Source: Sphingopyxis sp. USTB-05 | Lineage (GTDB): Bacteria; Pseudomonadota; Alphaproteobacteria; Sphingomonadales; Sphingomonadaceae | Direction of reading: 5' to 3' | Assembly (NCBI RefSeq): GCF_023822045.1 | Contig: NZ_CP084712.1 | Location: forward strand, 1 to 64,000 | DNA length: 64,000 nucleotides | Part shown: in pieces, positions 63,030 to 64,000 of the stretch | Position numbering within the stretch: the stretch's first letter is position 1 | Layout of the letters: each line of letters begins with the position of its first letter | The notes under the pieces: model-generated | What the model saw: only the letters and a program-made list of their open reading frames with translations | What the model was told of the DNA's origin: nothing | Database searches by the model: none | Position numbers and translations under genes: made by a program

Positions 63030-64000
63030 ATGACCTATCAGTTCAGGAACCGCCTGCGGGCCGGGGCCGCTTCGATCGCTGCGCTTGCCGTGCTGGCCGC
63101 GACCCCGGCTTTTGCCGAGGAAGCCGCCGTCGATGTGGCCGCCGACGGCGGCGATGTCGAAGAGATCGTTGTGCTCGGGCAGGGGCAGGCGCGTCAGGTG
63201 CAGGAACTGGGCGCCGCCGACATCGCGCTCGAAGTATCGGGGATCAGCCCGCTGAAGGCCATCGACAAGCTGCCCGGCGTCAATTTCCAGGCCGCGGATC
63301 CGTTTGGCGCCTATGAATGGTCGGCGCGCATCTCGATCCGCGGGTTCAGCCAGAACCAGCTCGGCTTCACGCTCGACGGCGTTCCGCTTGGCGACATGAA
63401 CTATGGCAACCATAACGGCCTGCACATCAGCCGCGCGATCATCAGCGAGAATGTCGGCCGCGTCGAAGTCGCGCAGGGGGCGGGTTCGCTCGCCGCCGCA
63501 TCGACGAGCAACCTTGGCGGGACGATCGAATTCTTCTCGCGGGCGCCGGCCGAAGAGCTCGGGGTCGAGGCGTCGGCGACCTATGGCAGCGACGATACCA
63601 AGCGCCTCTTCGCACGGATCGACAGCGGCGAGATCGGCGCGGGCGGGCCGCGCCTGTCGCTGAGCTATGCGTGGCAGGATGCCGACAAGTGGAAGGGCAA
63701 TGGCGTCCAGCGTCAGGACCAGGTCAATGTGCGCATCGTCCAGCCCGTCGGCGACGGCCAATTCTTCGGTTTCGTCAACTATTCGAACCGCCGCGAGAAT
63801 GACTATCAGGATCTGAGCGCCGACATGATCGGCCGCCTCGGCTATCAGTGGGACAATTTCGCGAAGGATTGGGACCTCGCGGTCCAGGTCGCCAAAGTCT
63901 ATCAGAATCAGGTCGCCCGTGCCGCTTATGACGCGGGGATCGCGAATGGCAGCCTGCCGCTCGGCACGCCCTTCACCGCGCCCTATGCCGGCGTCGGTCA
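63030..64000 (+). CDS. TonB-dependent receptor, 5' part only
   Basis: The first 323 codons of a TonB-dependent receptor that runs past the window end. It has a signal peptide (cleavage near AFAEEA), an acidic TonB-box-like EEIVVLGQGQ, and a plug domain (KAIDKLPGVNFQAADPFGAYEW, SIRGFSQNQLGFTLDGVPLG, VAQGAGSLAAASTSNLGGTIEF) followed by the first barrel strands. The 'SISPLKAIDKLPGVNFQ' style is shared with receptors common in sphingomonads. The ligand is unknown. The start ATG at 63030 follows a GGGAAAAGGGG ribosome site. Confidence 0.92.
   Translation, partial: MTYQFRNRLRAGAASIAALAVLAATPAFAEEAAVDVAADGGDVEEIVVLGQGQARQVQELGAADIALEVSGISPLKAIDKLPGVNFQAADPFGAYEWSARISIRGFSQNQLGFTLDGVPLGDMNYGNHNGLHISRAIISENVGRVEVAQGAGSLAAASTSNLGGTIEFFSRAPAEELGVEASATYGSDDTKRLFARIDSGEIGAGGPRLSLSYAWQDADKWKGNGVQRQDQVNVRIVQPVGDGQFFGFVNYSNRRENDYQDLSADMIGRLGYQWDNFAKDWDLAVQVAKVYQNQVARAAYDAGIANGSLPLGTPFTAPYAGVG

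Noticed and set aside
1..64000. tRNA, rRNA, CRISPR arrays and intact insertion sequences
   Set aside because: I looked through the longer intergenic gaps for cloverleaf-like segments, regular spaced repeats and transposase genes and found none that could be supported, apart from the weak remnant near 40.7 kb.

Overview
The window starts exactly at the ATG of dnaA and looks like GC-rich alphaproteobacterial chromosome, most likely a sphingomonad of the Sphingopyxis/Sphingobium type. Supporting signs are five TonB-dependent receptors in 64 kb, dense operons with 4-nt ATGA/GTGA overlaps, frequent GTG/TTG starts, and a Ku/LigD pair. The genus is inferred; there is no rRNA or tRNA in the window.

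Layout. (1) 0-1.4 kb: dnaA, followed by a small cluster of DnaA-box-like sequences. (2) 1.4-4.5 kb: a tannase/feruloyl-esterase-like protein translationally linked to a PhyH-type dioxygenase, divergent from an AraC regulator. (3) 4.5-18.8 kb: a glycoside-use island. A TonB receptor and a cytoplasmic GH63-like glycosidase (minus strand) diverge from a LysR regulator and an eight-gene plus-strand operon: glycerate 2-kinase, MFS permease, Zn-less MDR dehydrogenase, Gfo/Idh/MocA oxidoreductase, GH36 alpha-galactosidase, galT, galK and a ROK sugar kinase. A common dyad (TGsAAC-N5-GTTsC) lies in front of both halves, so I read them as one regulon. I propose that it imports whole hexosyl-glycerate and galactosyl-glycerol type osmolytes, such as the red-algal digeneaside and floridoside. 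(4) 18.9-27.7 kb: a secreted cupin, then a sulfur-scavenging operon (TonB receptor, two AtsK/TauD-like dioxygenases, sulfatase, FAD protein). It has a long leader containing a Cys-bearing mini-ORF, and its proteins are extremely poor in Cys and Met. (5) 27.9-33.8 kb: a membrane protein / ECF-sigma / small membrane protein operon converging on a TelA-XpaC-like-YqiJ-YqiK(flotillin) envelope module. (6) 33.9-40.6 kb: BASS-type transporter, nucleosidase-like protein, a TPR / cytochrome-c-like / M15 peptidase trio, typA/bipA and a pseudouridine synthase. (7) 40.6-44.7 kb: a probably acquired patch with a possible transposase remnant, a large AMP-ligase / carrier protein / membrane acyltransferase fusion, and a DNA-binding-like protein. 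(8) 44.7-51.3 kb: small secreted protein, LtrA, SDR, AraC, TonB receptor. (9) 51.3-59.3 kb: LigD-Ku NHEJ pair, PNPOx-like protein, siderophore receptor with PepSY reductase. (10) 59.5-64 kb: hemerythrin-like protein, a two-partner-secretion TpsB coupled to a collagen-like lipoprotein, and the 5' part of another TonB receptor that runs off the window.

The strongest candidates for new biology are the glycosyl-glycerate/galactoside regulon with its dual dyad, the ligase-ACP-acyltransferase fusion, the Cys-leader sulfur operon, and the collagen-like lipoprotein/TpsB pair. All calls come from reading motifs; no database search was run.
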